Of a stretch of 37,365 bases of DNA, positions 31,952 through 37,365 are shown in pieces. How positions within the stretch are numbered: position 1 is the stretch's first letter; each line of letters opens with the position of its first letter. The notes below the pieces were generated by a model that was given only the letters and a program-made list of their open reading frames with translations, did no database searches and was not told the origin of the DNA. The translations under genes and the position numbers were made by a program. This DNA is from Deltaproteobacteria bacterium. Lineage in GTDB: Bacteria > Myxococcota > Myxococcia > Myxococcales > 40CM-4-68-19. Location: positions 1 through 37,365 of the forward strand of contig VBKI01000095.1 in the NCBI GenBank assembly GCA_005879535.1, written 5' to 3'.

Positions 31952-33894
31952 GGCTTTGCCTCCAGTGCGACTGGGGTCTCCTGCTCCGCCCAGGCCGGCA
32001 AGACCGCCGAGCCCGGACGCCGATCGAGCCGGGCGAGCTCCCGCAGATAGGCGTCGATCCCGCGCAGCAATACCGAGCCCTGCAGGCCATCCGGAAGCGG
32101 TGGCTGCAGCGGGCGCAGCGCGGCGACGAGGACCACCGGCCGCGCGTCGAGGCAGAGGCCGATGGCCGCGAGCGCCGAGTCGTCATGCGGCGACGACCCC
32201 GTCTTGCCGCTGAAGACGATCTTCGGCCACCGCGCCGCCAGCCATCGCAGCGTGCCTTCGCGGCGGCGCAGGGCAAGGAGCGCTCCGGTATCGCTCAGGG
32301 CGCAGGTCCCGTCGTTGGCGAAGAGCTTGCGGTGCAGATAGCCGCCGATCTGCTCGGCGGTCGCGCGCGACGAGTTCCCCAGAAGCGACGTCGGATCCTC
32401 CGGCAGCCGGTCCGCGGGAAGACCAGCTCTTTCGCGGCGGTCGCGGAGATAGCGGAACAGGGCCACCCCGGCGGCGCTGTACGACAGCTCCGGAGCGACG
32501 GCGTCGGGGGGAATCGTCTCGCCGAGCTGCGCCAGCAGATCGCCCGCGAGCGCGCGATCGGCCGGCGAGTCGAGCGATGCGCGTTCGTCGGCGGAGATCC
32601 CGGCAACCATCTGTCCGAGCAGATCGGGTCGGCGCTGCGCGAGCAGGGCCGGCAGCATCATCGCGTGCCGCGCAGTCAGCGAGTTGATCGAGCGCGCGAC
32701 GGCCTCGTCGAGCGCCATCGGGCGCGTGGCCGGCGCGACGTCGTTCGGGCAGTAGCGCGACGGGTGCGAGCGGCGCAGCTCCTTCGTCGACCAGATCCAC
32801 CGCACGCAACCGCCGGGTGGAAGCGTCAGCTCGCGGACGGCGCCCGGGCCGAAGGCCTCGACCGCCAGATCCAGCGCTTCGAGCTTCGCCACCGAGCCGT
32901 AGTTGACGGCCATGAGCGCCGCTTCCGCGCCGGAGCGGGCCAGAACCGCGCCGTCCGATCCCAGCGCGGCGAAGGCGGTGCGGACCGCGGTCCCGGGAAA
33001 CTCCGCTTGCAACGTCGCCGAGAGCCCTTCGCGGAATCGGTCGATGGCGGCCACGAGGTCGAGGTCGGCCGAAGGCGCCTCGCCGCTCGCGACCCGCTCC
33101 GTCCACCCTTCCACGAATCGGAACGCCGCCGCAGGGTCGATGTCCGCTCCGTCCAGATAGGACTGGGCCGAGGCGTCCCAGAGCTTCTGCGAGATCAGCC
33201 ACTCCCGGGTCGATGCGATGCGTCGCGCCGAGAGCGTCGGGTGCTCGCGCAGCCACTGCACTCCCCTCGGCGACGCGCCGAGAACGACCTGGTCCTCGCG
33301 CGAGAGCCGGCGCAGCGGCAGCCCGAAGAGCGCCAGCGAGAGCCGGTGAAGGCCGTCGGCCGGCCGCCGCACCGTTCCCATCGACGTGCCGGCGCTCAGG
33401 TTGAGATAGAGCCCCGCGATCTCGTCGGGCTCCGCCTGGCGCACGAGCCAGGTCGCGAACAGCCCCTCGGAGAGCTTGTCGAGAAGCCCGGCGCGCTCCG
33501 CACCGCGCAGATAGAGCTTGGCGAGCTGCTGCGGGATGGTCGAGCCGCCTTGCGGAATGCCGCGCAGGTTCCGGACGATGGCGCGGGCCAGTCCGGACGG
33601 GCTCAGCGGAGGCATCCACCGCGGACGGCGAAAGAAGCCGCGGTCCTCATACCCGGCCGCAGCGGCGGCGACGAGCGACGCGGAGCGGACGTCGGGTTGC
33701 GTCGCCCGGTACTGGACAAGGTCGGCGGCAAAGACCGCCGCGGCCTTTTGCGCGCGTTCGCCGCCCACGAGCGCAAGCGGAGATACGAGCGCTGCCACGG
33801 AGCAGGCGGCAAGGGCGCCCGCGACACCGGCGGCGGCGCCATGGCGCGAGATGCGGGAGATGGCAGCGCGAACGGCGGGAGCGAGAGCGGTCAT
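31948..33894 (-). CDS. Divergent class A penicillin-binding protein (GT51 plus transpeptidase)
   Basis: A 648-residue product from the ATG at 33894, sharing ATGA with the M23 peptidase stop. A signal anchor lies at about 21-44. The GT51 domain has the catalytic region 'YEDRGFF' (E83) and 'ARAIVRNLRGIPQGGSTIPQQLAK', where most family members read 'GGSTITQQ'; the usual His after the first motif is missing. The transpeptidase domain has S-x-x-K as 'SVAK' (S334, K337), S-x-N as 'SIN' (402-404) and K-T-G as 'KTGS' (564-567), so all three catalytic motifs are intact. It should polymerise and cross-link glycan strands in the periplasm. Its partners in the same operon include a peptidoglycan hydrolase. 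Confidence 0.85.
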   Translation of the reverse strand: MTALAPAVRAAISRISRHGAAAGVAGALAACSVAALVSPLALVGGERAQKAAAVFAADLVQYRATQPDVRSASLVAAAAAGYEDRGFFRRPRWMPPLSPSGLARAIVRNLRGIPQGGSTIPQQLAKLYLRGAERAGLLDKLSEGLFATWLVRQAEPDEIAGLYLNLSAGTSMGTVRRPADGLHRLSLALFGLPLRRLSREDQVVLGASPRGVQWLREHPTLSARRIASTREWLISQKLWDASAQSYLDGADIDPAAAFRFVEGWTERVASGEAPSADLDLVAAIDRFREGLSATLQAEFPGTAVRTAFAALGSDGAVLARSGAEAALMAVNYGSVAKLEALDLAVEAFGPGAVRELTLPPGGCVRWIWSTKELRRSHPSRYCPNDVAPATRPMALDEAVARSINSLTARHAMMLPALLAQRRPDLLGQMVAGISADERASLDSPADRALAGDLLAQLGETIPPDAVAPELSYSAAGVALFRYLRDRRERAGLPADRLPEDPTSLLGNSSRATAEQIGGYLHRKLFANDGTCALSDTGALLALRRREGTLRWLAARWPKIVFSGKTGSSPHDDSALAAIGLCLDARPVVLVAALRPLQPPLPDGLQGSVLLRGIDAYLRELARLDRRPGSAVLPAWAEQETPVALEAKP

Positions 33895-34409
33895 TTCGCC
33901 AGTCCCATCCGCTTGAGCACCCGGAGCGTCTCCTCCGGCGTGTACAGCGCGGGCAGCGGATCCCGGGCTTCGCCGCGGTAGTCGAGCAGCGAGAAGTGCA
34001 GATGCGGGCCCGTGGAGTGCCCGGTGCTGCCGACCTCGCCGACGATGCCCATCGCCGGCACGTACACGCCCTCGGAGATGCCGCGCTGCCGCGGATCGGA
34101 TCGCAGGTGGCAATACACCGTGCGCCACCCGTTCTCGTGCTGCACGGTCACGTACCAGCCGCAGGCGCGCGCGCGGCCCGCGTCGGTCACCCTTCCCTCG
34201 CGCGCCGCCACCACCCACGAGCCCGGCGGCGCGACCAGGTCGACTCCCCGATGCAGCCGGCGGTGTCCACCCAGCCGGCGCAAGCCGAACGGCGAGGAGA
34301 CCCGATCGAAGCGGCGGACGTCGATGGGAAAGAGCAGCCAGGGAGCGCGCGGCGCCGGATCCGCGGGCGCGGCGAGCATCAGCACGGTGGCGAACACCGC
34401 GATGCGCAT
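33891..34409 (-). CDS. Secreted M23 (LytM-type) metallopeptidase
   Basis: A 172-residue product from the ATG at 34409, which gives a clean signal peptide ('MRIAVFATVLMLAAPADPAPRA'); an ATG at 34454 would hide it. The M23 core is complete: zinc ligands H53 and D57 in 'HRGVDLVAPPG', H101 in 'YCHL' and H136-x-H138 in 'GPHLHF'. A glycine-rich 'VSSPFGLRR' opening is typical of LytM enzymes. M23 peptidases cut peptide cross-links of peptidoglycan. The gene starts the minus arm and overlaps the PBP gene by 4 bases, so synthesis and cleavage of the wall are coupled. All zinc ligands are present, so it is likely active rather than an EnvC-type regulator. Confidence 0.88.
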   Translation of the reverse strand: MRIAVFATVLMLAAPADPAPRAPWLLFPIDVRRFDRVSSPFGLRRLGGHRRLHRGVDLVAPPGSWVVAAREGRVTDAGRARACGWYVTVQHENGWRTVYCHLRSDPRQRGISEGVYVPAMGIVGEVGSTGHSTGPHLHFSLLDYRGEARDPLPALYTPEETLRVLKRMGLAK

Positions 34410-34410
34410 G

Positions 34411-34481
34411 CCGCGCCAGCAAAAAACCCGGCCAACAGATCCGGTACCGCCCATCGGGAGTTTTTTTGCTTGCCAGCGCGG
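34411..34481. promoter_or_regulatory. Large dyad in the divergent promoter region
   Basis: On the plus strand CCGCGC-C-AGCAAAAAA (34411-34426) faces TTTTTTTGCT-TGCCA-GCGCGG (34461-34481). The arms pair as CCGCGC/GCGCGG and AGCAAAAAA/TTTTTTGCT, with a 4-base offset on the right side. The dyad is centred near 34446, midway between the starts at 34409 (minus) and 34496 (plus). It probably coordinates both arms. The same G-x-TTTTTTGCT core recurs at 35698. Confidence 0.5.
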
Positions 34482-34495
34482 AAAGGGAGGCCGCG

Positions 34496-35119
34496 ATGGG
34501 GCTCTTCGCCCGGTTCTGGCAGTACTCCGTCGACACCTACGGCGGCGCGCCGTTGCTGCTTCTGATCAATCTCATCCAGATCGCCATCCTCGCCTGGGTC
34601 GTCTCGCAGGCGCTTCGTGCGCAGGCCGATCGCGTCGCGGCCAGGATGTCCAAGGACGCCCGGCGCATCCGCGCCGCACGGCGGGCGGAGATCTGGCAGA
34701 AGCAAGTGCGCCCGGTGGCGATGACGATGATGCTGCTCGGACCGGGCCTTGGCCTTGGAATGAGCACGCTGGTCGGCGCGCTGGGGATGGGCGCGCTGGG
34801 CGACGCGATGGGGATCCAGGCCGGAGCCGACGTGCTCGCGCAGACCATGGCCCGCGCGTACCGTGAGATCAGCTACGCCTATTTCCTGATGGTGGGCGGC
34901 ACCTTCCCGATGCTGCTCGGCCCCGTGATCGTCCTCTTCGCGCGGCGCCTCGACGAGGAAGGCAGCGACGCGCGGGGCGGCGACCCGGACGAAGTGCTGC
35001 TCCATACGCTGAAGTCGCTGCTGGCGGTGACCGAGGCGCAGGCGCGGCGGGCGCAGGCCGACGCGGCGCGCACGCACGAGCTCCTCGCCGAGACGCTGCA
35101 GCGGGGAGTCGCGGCGTGA
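34496..35119 (+). CDS. Three-span membrane protein resembling MotA/TolQ/ExbB
   Basis: A 207-residue product; GGGAGG 5 bases before the ATG at 34496. Three transmembrane helices are visible, at about 17-39, 75-99 and 124-149. A basic cytosolic loop lies between one and two ('RVAARMSKDARRIRAARRAEIW'), and a C-terminal cytosolic tail is predicted as coiled coil. The second helix reads 'MMLLGPGLGLGMSTLVGALG', which recalls the 'P-LGLLGTV-G' signature of TolQ/ExbB/MotA proton-channel subunits, and the topology fits. The match is weak, so the assignment is provisional. Its neighbour at 35116 overlaps by 4 bases (GTGA). Confidence 0.5.
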   Translation: MGLFARFWQYSVDTYGGAPLLLLINLIQIAILAWVVSQALRAQADRVAARMSKDARRIRAARRAEIWQKQVRPVAMTMMLLGPGLGLGMSTLVGALGMGALGDAMGIQAGADVLAQTMARAYREISYAYFLMVGGTFPMLLGPVIVLFARRLDEEGSDARGGDPDEVLLHTLKSLLAVTEAQARRAQADAARTHELLAETLQRGVAA

Positions 35120-35688
35120 GCGCAGACGAGATGCTGGCGCTGCTGCGCGATCAGCGCAGGTCCGGTCCCGAAGAACGCACCAGCCCCGTGATGTCGCTCC
35201 CGCTGCGGATCCAGCCCGCCCGCGCTTCCGCGTTGGGCTGGTCGCCAGACCTGTTCTTTCTTACTGTTCTCGTCGGCAACGCGGCGATGCGGACTGAAGA
35301 CGGAGCGCTCGTCGCCCGCGGTGATGGGCCCGTGGTCGCCCTCTGCGCCGAGTACGATCGGCCGCTGATGTCGCTCGGTCCGCCGGCGCTGGCGCCGTAC
35401 TCGCTGGGCCGCGCAAGGCTCCAGGGAATTCCGGCGCTGCGCCTTCCCGGAGGGTGGCTGCGCCCGCCGCTGCGGGTCGAGACCACCCACCGGACCGCGC
35501 GCGCGGCGGCGCGCCGCGAAGATGCCCTGGCGCGGGCCGGCCGGTTCCTCGTCGAGCTGGAAGAAGCGTGGCGGCGGCGGCTGGGCGCGGTGCTCGAGAT
35601 CGCCTGGCCCGTCTACGGACCCGAACACGGCGGAGCGCTGCTCGACGGCGTCGCCGGATCTCCCTTGCCGGAGCTGTCGCTTCGATGA
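35116..35688 (+). CDS. Soluble partner protein of unknown function
   Basis: A 190-residue product from a GTG at 35116, overlapping the previous stop (GTGA) with GGGGAG upstream. It has no signal peptide or membrane helix, so it is cytosolic. A hydrophobic core ('LGWSPDLFFLTVLVGNAAM') and a Pro/Leu-rich middle ('PPALAPYSLGRARLQGIPALRLPGGWLRPPL' in paraphrase) lead to an Arg/Ala-rich helix. The tight coupling suggests it binds the membrane protein at 34496. No family recognised. Confidence 0.6.
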   Translation: MSADEMLALLRDQRRSGPEERTSPVMSLPLRIQPARASALGWSPDLFFLTVLVGNAAMRTEDGALVARGDGPVVALCAEYDRPLMSLGPPALAPYSLGRARLQGIPALRLPGGWLRPPLRVETTHRTARAAARREDALARAGRFLVELEEAWRRRLGAVLEIAWPVYGPEHGGALLDGVAGSPLPELSLR

Positions 35689-35697
35689 CGCCAACCG

Positions 35698-35710
35698 GAT
35701 TTTTTGCTTT
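35698..35710 (+). promoter_or_regulatory. Second copy of the T-tract motif
   Basis: GATTTTTTGCTTT lies 22 bases before the lipoprotein start at 35732. Its core TTTTTTGCT matches both arms of the dyad at 34411-34481. It is followed by the ribosome site AGGAGG (35719-35724). A shared regulator or a common promoter feature is possible. Confidence 0.35.
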
Positions 35711-35731
35711 CGCGAACCAGGAGGACCTCCG

Positions 35732-36490
35732 ATGCACAAGAACATCCTGATCCTCTCGCTGGCGGCGCTCCTCGGCTGCGCCCACGAGGAGGCGCAGACG
35801 CTGACGACGGAGCGAGACTGGGAGAAGGGTCTCGACGCGACGCACGGCCCGCAGATCGCCCCCGTCGGACCCATCGACAGCGACCAGAGCGCGTACAACT
35901 ACATCCGGCGCCGCGAGCAGGACCGCGACCTCGGCAGCAGGATGACCGCGGCCGGTCTCGACGAGATCATCGGCGCGTCGAGTCAAGTGCTGGCCTCGGC
36001 GATGGCGCTGCCGCTCTTCCGCGCCGGCGTGTACTTCGGGTCGCCGCGGCTGATCGAGCGGGCCTGCACCGCGGGCAGGCGCGTCACCCATTCCGCGCTG
36101 CGCTCCAGCGGCAACGTCGACGCCGTCCTGCAGGGCTGCGGCGCGCTCACCGCGCCCAAGCAGGGATCTTCCGACGCCTGCGGCGACGGCAAGCAGAAGC
36201 TGCGCGACGCCTACGCGCTGCTCGCCGCCGACAAGGCGCCGGAAGCTGGGCGAGCCGCCGCCGAAGCCGTGCGCTTTCTCCGCGACCGCTGCCCCAAGAT
36301 GACGGCACCGCTCCGCACTCCGGTCGATCCCGGCTCGCGCGGCTTCCTCATCGTCTGGGTGCTGCACGCGAACGACGCGCCTCCGGTGACCTTCCTCGCC
36401 GGCGAGACGGCGCCCAATACCGCCGACGCGATCAACGACGCCTTCCTCCGCGGCGTGCAGGCGGTCCGCACCGTCGCGCACAACCCCTGA
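35732..36490 (+). CDS. Lipoprotein of unknown function in the envelope cluster
   Basis: A 252-residue product; AGGAGG precedes the ATG at 35732. The lipobox 'ALLGC' anchors it by C16. The mature part is helical. It opens with a Gln/Asp-rich linker ('PIDSDQSAYNYIRRREQDRD'), contains paired Cys ('IERACTAGR', 'LQGCGAL', 'SDACGDGK', 'RDRCPKM') and ends with a short beta region ('SRGFLIVWVLHAND'). The Cys spacing resembles degenerate Sel1 or TPR-like repeats, echoing the Sel1-type gene at 29061. No family assigned. A next gene starts 12 bases downstream with AAGGAG. Confidence 0.65.
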   Translation: MHKNILILSLAALLGCAHEEAQTLTTERDWEKGLDATHGPQIAPVGPIDSDQSAYNYIRRREQDRDLGSRMTAAGLDEIIGASSQVLASAMALPLFRAGVYFGSPRLIERACTAGRRVTHSALRSSGNVDAVLQGCGALTAPKQGSSDACGDGKQKLRDAYALLAADKAPEAGRAAAEAVRFLRDRCPKMTAPLRTPVDPGSRGFLIVWVLHANDAPPVTFLAGETAPNTADAINDAFLRGVQAVRTVAHNP

Positions 36491-36502
36491 AAGGAGATCC
36501 CC

Positions 36503-37039
36503 ATGTCGAACGAGCGACCCGAGTTCCCGCCCATCGAAAGCTCCCCGCCGCGGCGCACCTGGCCGTGGGCCGTGGCCGGCGCGGCGCTGGTCGTCGCGCT
36601 GCTCTGGGTGGCGCGGCGCGCGCCGGCGGCGGCCGACGCGCGCCCCGCCGCGCTCACCACCGCGGCGGCCATCGGCGAGACGAAGCCGGCGATTGCCACC
36701 GAAGCGGCGAAAGCGACCGCTCCTGCTGCGAAGGCCTCCCCCGCTGCGAAGGCGCCGGAGAGCCCGAACGTGCTCGGCGGAGCCGTCGCCGCCGCGAAGA
36801 ACGTCGCCATGGTCGCGCGCGCCGAGCTCGATCGCGAGCTGGGCCGCACGAAGGCGGCGCAGGCGCAAGTGGCCTCCTACCGCAAGCAGATCGACGATCT
36901 GCAGAAGCAGCTCGGCGCCGCACGCACGCAGATCGCCGCCATGCAGGTGGCGCAGAAACCTCCGCCGCCGTCTGACCAGGAGCAGATCCTGCAGACGCTC
37001 GCCCCCGTCCTCCGCGCCGGCAACGGCGGCAGCCCCTGA
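36503..37039 (+). CDS. Membrane-anchored coiled-coil protein
   Basis: A 178-residue product with AAGGAG before the ATG. A short cytosolic N-terminus leads to one helix ('TWPWAVAGAALVVALLWVA'). A 50-residue Ala/Lys/Pro-rich linker follows, then a coiled coil from about 100 to 150 ('AELDRELGRTKAAQAQVASYRKQIDDLQKQLGAARTQIAAMQ'-like heptads). It ends with a Pro-rich tail. Such proteins act as spacers or oligomeric stalks in the periplasm. No enzymatic motif. Confidence 0.7.
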   Translation: MSNERPEFPPIESSPPRRTWPWAVAGAALVVALLWVARRAPAAADARPAALTTAAAIGETKPAIATEAAKATAPAAKASPAAKAPESPNVLGGAVAAAKNVAMVARAELDRELGRTKAAQAQVASYRKQIDDLQKQLGAARTQIAAMQVAQKPPPPSDQEQILQTLAPVLRAGNGGSP

Positions 37040-37066
37040 CCGATGCCCATCCGACTGGAGACGCAC

Positions 37067-37365
37067 ATGAACCGCGCCCTTCTCCTTCTCGCCCTTGCCG
37101 CCGCCATCCCGGCGAGAGCGGCCGACAAAGAGTTCAAGCCGATCAAGGCCTCGGAATCCGTGACCTATCCCTTGCCGCCCATCCCGTTGCCGGCGGTACA
37201 GCCCGCGGACGGCAAGTGGGCGGAGACCGAGGACAGCCCCGCGCTCCGCGTGAGCCGCGCCTGGGTCAAGCTGGGGCAGGCTGCGGGCGTCGAACGCAGC
37301 GAGGCCACGCGCCGTCTCTACCAGGGGTGGAAGAACGAGGTAGCCCAGAACGGACCGCACGGCCG
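37067..37365 (+). CDS. Secreted protein, 3' truncated by the window edge
   Basis: The ATG at 37067 follows CTGGAG by 6 bases. A signal peptide ends 'AAAIPARA'. The visible 99 codons have a Pro-rich start ('YPLPPIPLPAVQPADGKWAE') and a helical part ('ALRVSRAWVKLGQAAGVERSEATRRLYQGW'). No family can be assigned to this fragment; the frame runs off the right edge. Confidence 0.65.
   Translation, partial: MNRALLLLALAAAIPARAADKEFKPIKASESVTYPLPPIPLPAVQPADGKWAETEDSPALRVSRAWVKLGQAAGVERSEATRRLYQGWKNEVAQNGPHG

Noticed and set aside
31906-33981. Long plus-strand open frame opposite the PBP gene
   Set aside because: It is a mirror frame of the PBP, which has intact GT51 and transpeptidase motifs; the frame has no recognisable domain.
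34430-34470. T-run after GGCCGGG as an intrinsic terminator
   Set aside because: Only a weak 4-bp stem precedes it, and it lies in the 5' region of both divergent genes, where a terminator has no upstream transcript to end.
35261-37360. Long minus-strand open frame opposite the plus envelope arm
   Set aside because: The plus strand has four genes with ribosome sites, lipobox and signal peptides; the minus frame is Arg/Gly rich without motifs.
1-37365. tRNA, rRNA, CRISPR, insertion sequence or prophage
   Set aside because: Spacers are short. I found no cloverleaf with CCA-end arms, no regularly spaced short repeats, no transposase or integrase and no phage structural gene.

Overview
The window is GC-rich throughout, with tightly packed genes, many 4-base stop/start overlaps, and GTG or TTG starts. 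Its gene content (Kelch and Ig-repeat secreted proteins, duplicated MacB-like permeases, Sel1-like Cys repeats, hybrid histidine kinases, EXORDIUM-like lipoproteins, a probable selenoprotein) suggests a soil or sediment member of the Myxococcota (former Deltaproteobacteria), perhaps near Anaeromyxobacter. This is inferred from gene content and base composition; no marker gene is present. I see no rRNA, tRNA, CRISPR array, insertion sequence or prophage.

Layout. (1) 1-2660, minus: 3'-truncated secreted Kelch plus Ig-repeat protein. (2) 2661-4691: a spacer with a strong hairpin, an ankyrin protein and two paralogous cupredoxin-like lipoproteins. (3) 4705-5271, minus: a GDT1/UPF0016 cation transporter. 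(4) 5337-9622: a small glycan locus with FkbM methyltransferase, flippase, GT4 glycosyltransferase and a SAM methyltransferase. (5) 9631-10639: a DnaJ-type zinc-finger protein and a thioredoxin-fold protein whose reading frame is intact only if an in-frame TGA is read as selenocysteine; a SECIS-like hairpin follows at the expected distance. (6) 10688-15320, minus: a hybrid histidine kinase and an ADOP-type ABC permease. (7) 15655-17038: a GH114-like secreted glycosidase and a small lipoprotein. (8) 17088-18346, minus: a ROK-type kinase coupled to a 50-residue hydrophobic ORF. (9) 18440-23465, plus: an Ig-repeat EXORDIUM-like lipoprotein, a sorbosone-dehydrogenase-type beta-propeller, a fused double DUF190 protein and a second EXORDIUM-like lipoprotein. 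(10) 23462-24036, minus: two paralogous RelE/ParE-like proteins without a visible antitoxin. (11) 24166-28987, minus: a coupled operon of beta-propeller, CoA-transferase, and NitT/TauT-type ABC binding protein, ATPase and permease. (12) 29061-37365: a divergent envelope cluster. The minus arm has an M23 peptidase, a divergent class A PBP, two single-span proteins and a Sel1-repeat protein. The plus arm has an ExbB/MotA-like membrane protein, a soluble partner, a lipoprotein, an anchored coiled-coil protein and a secreted protein cut by the window end.

The two strongest leads are the thioredoxin-like selenoprotein at 10100-10639 and the divergent envelope cluster around 34411-34481. In that cluster a peptidoglycan polymerase, a peptidoglycan hydrolase and a possible proton-channel-like protein share a promoter region containing a large dyad. 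I cannot run homology searches, so family names come from motifs I recognise, and 'undescribed' is a hypothesis.
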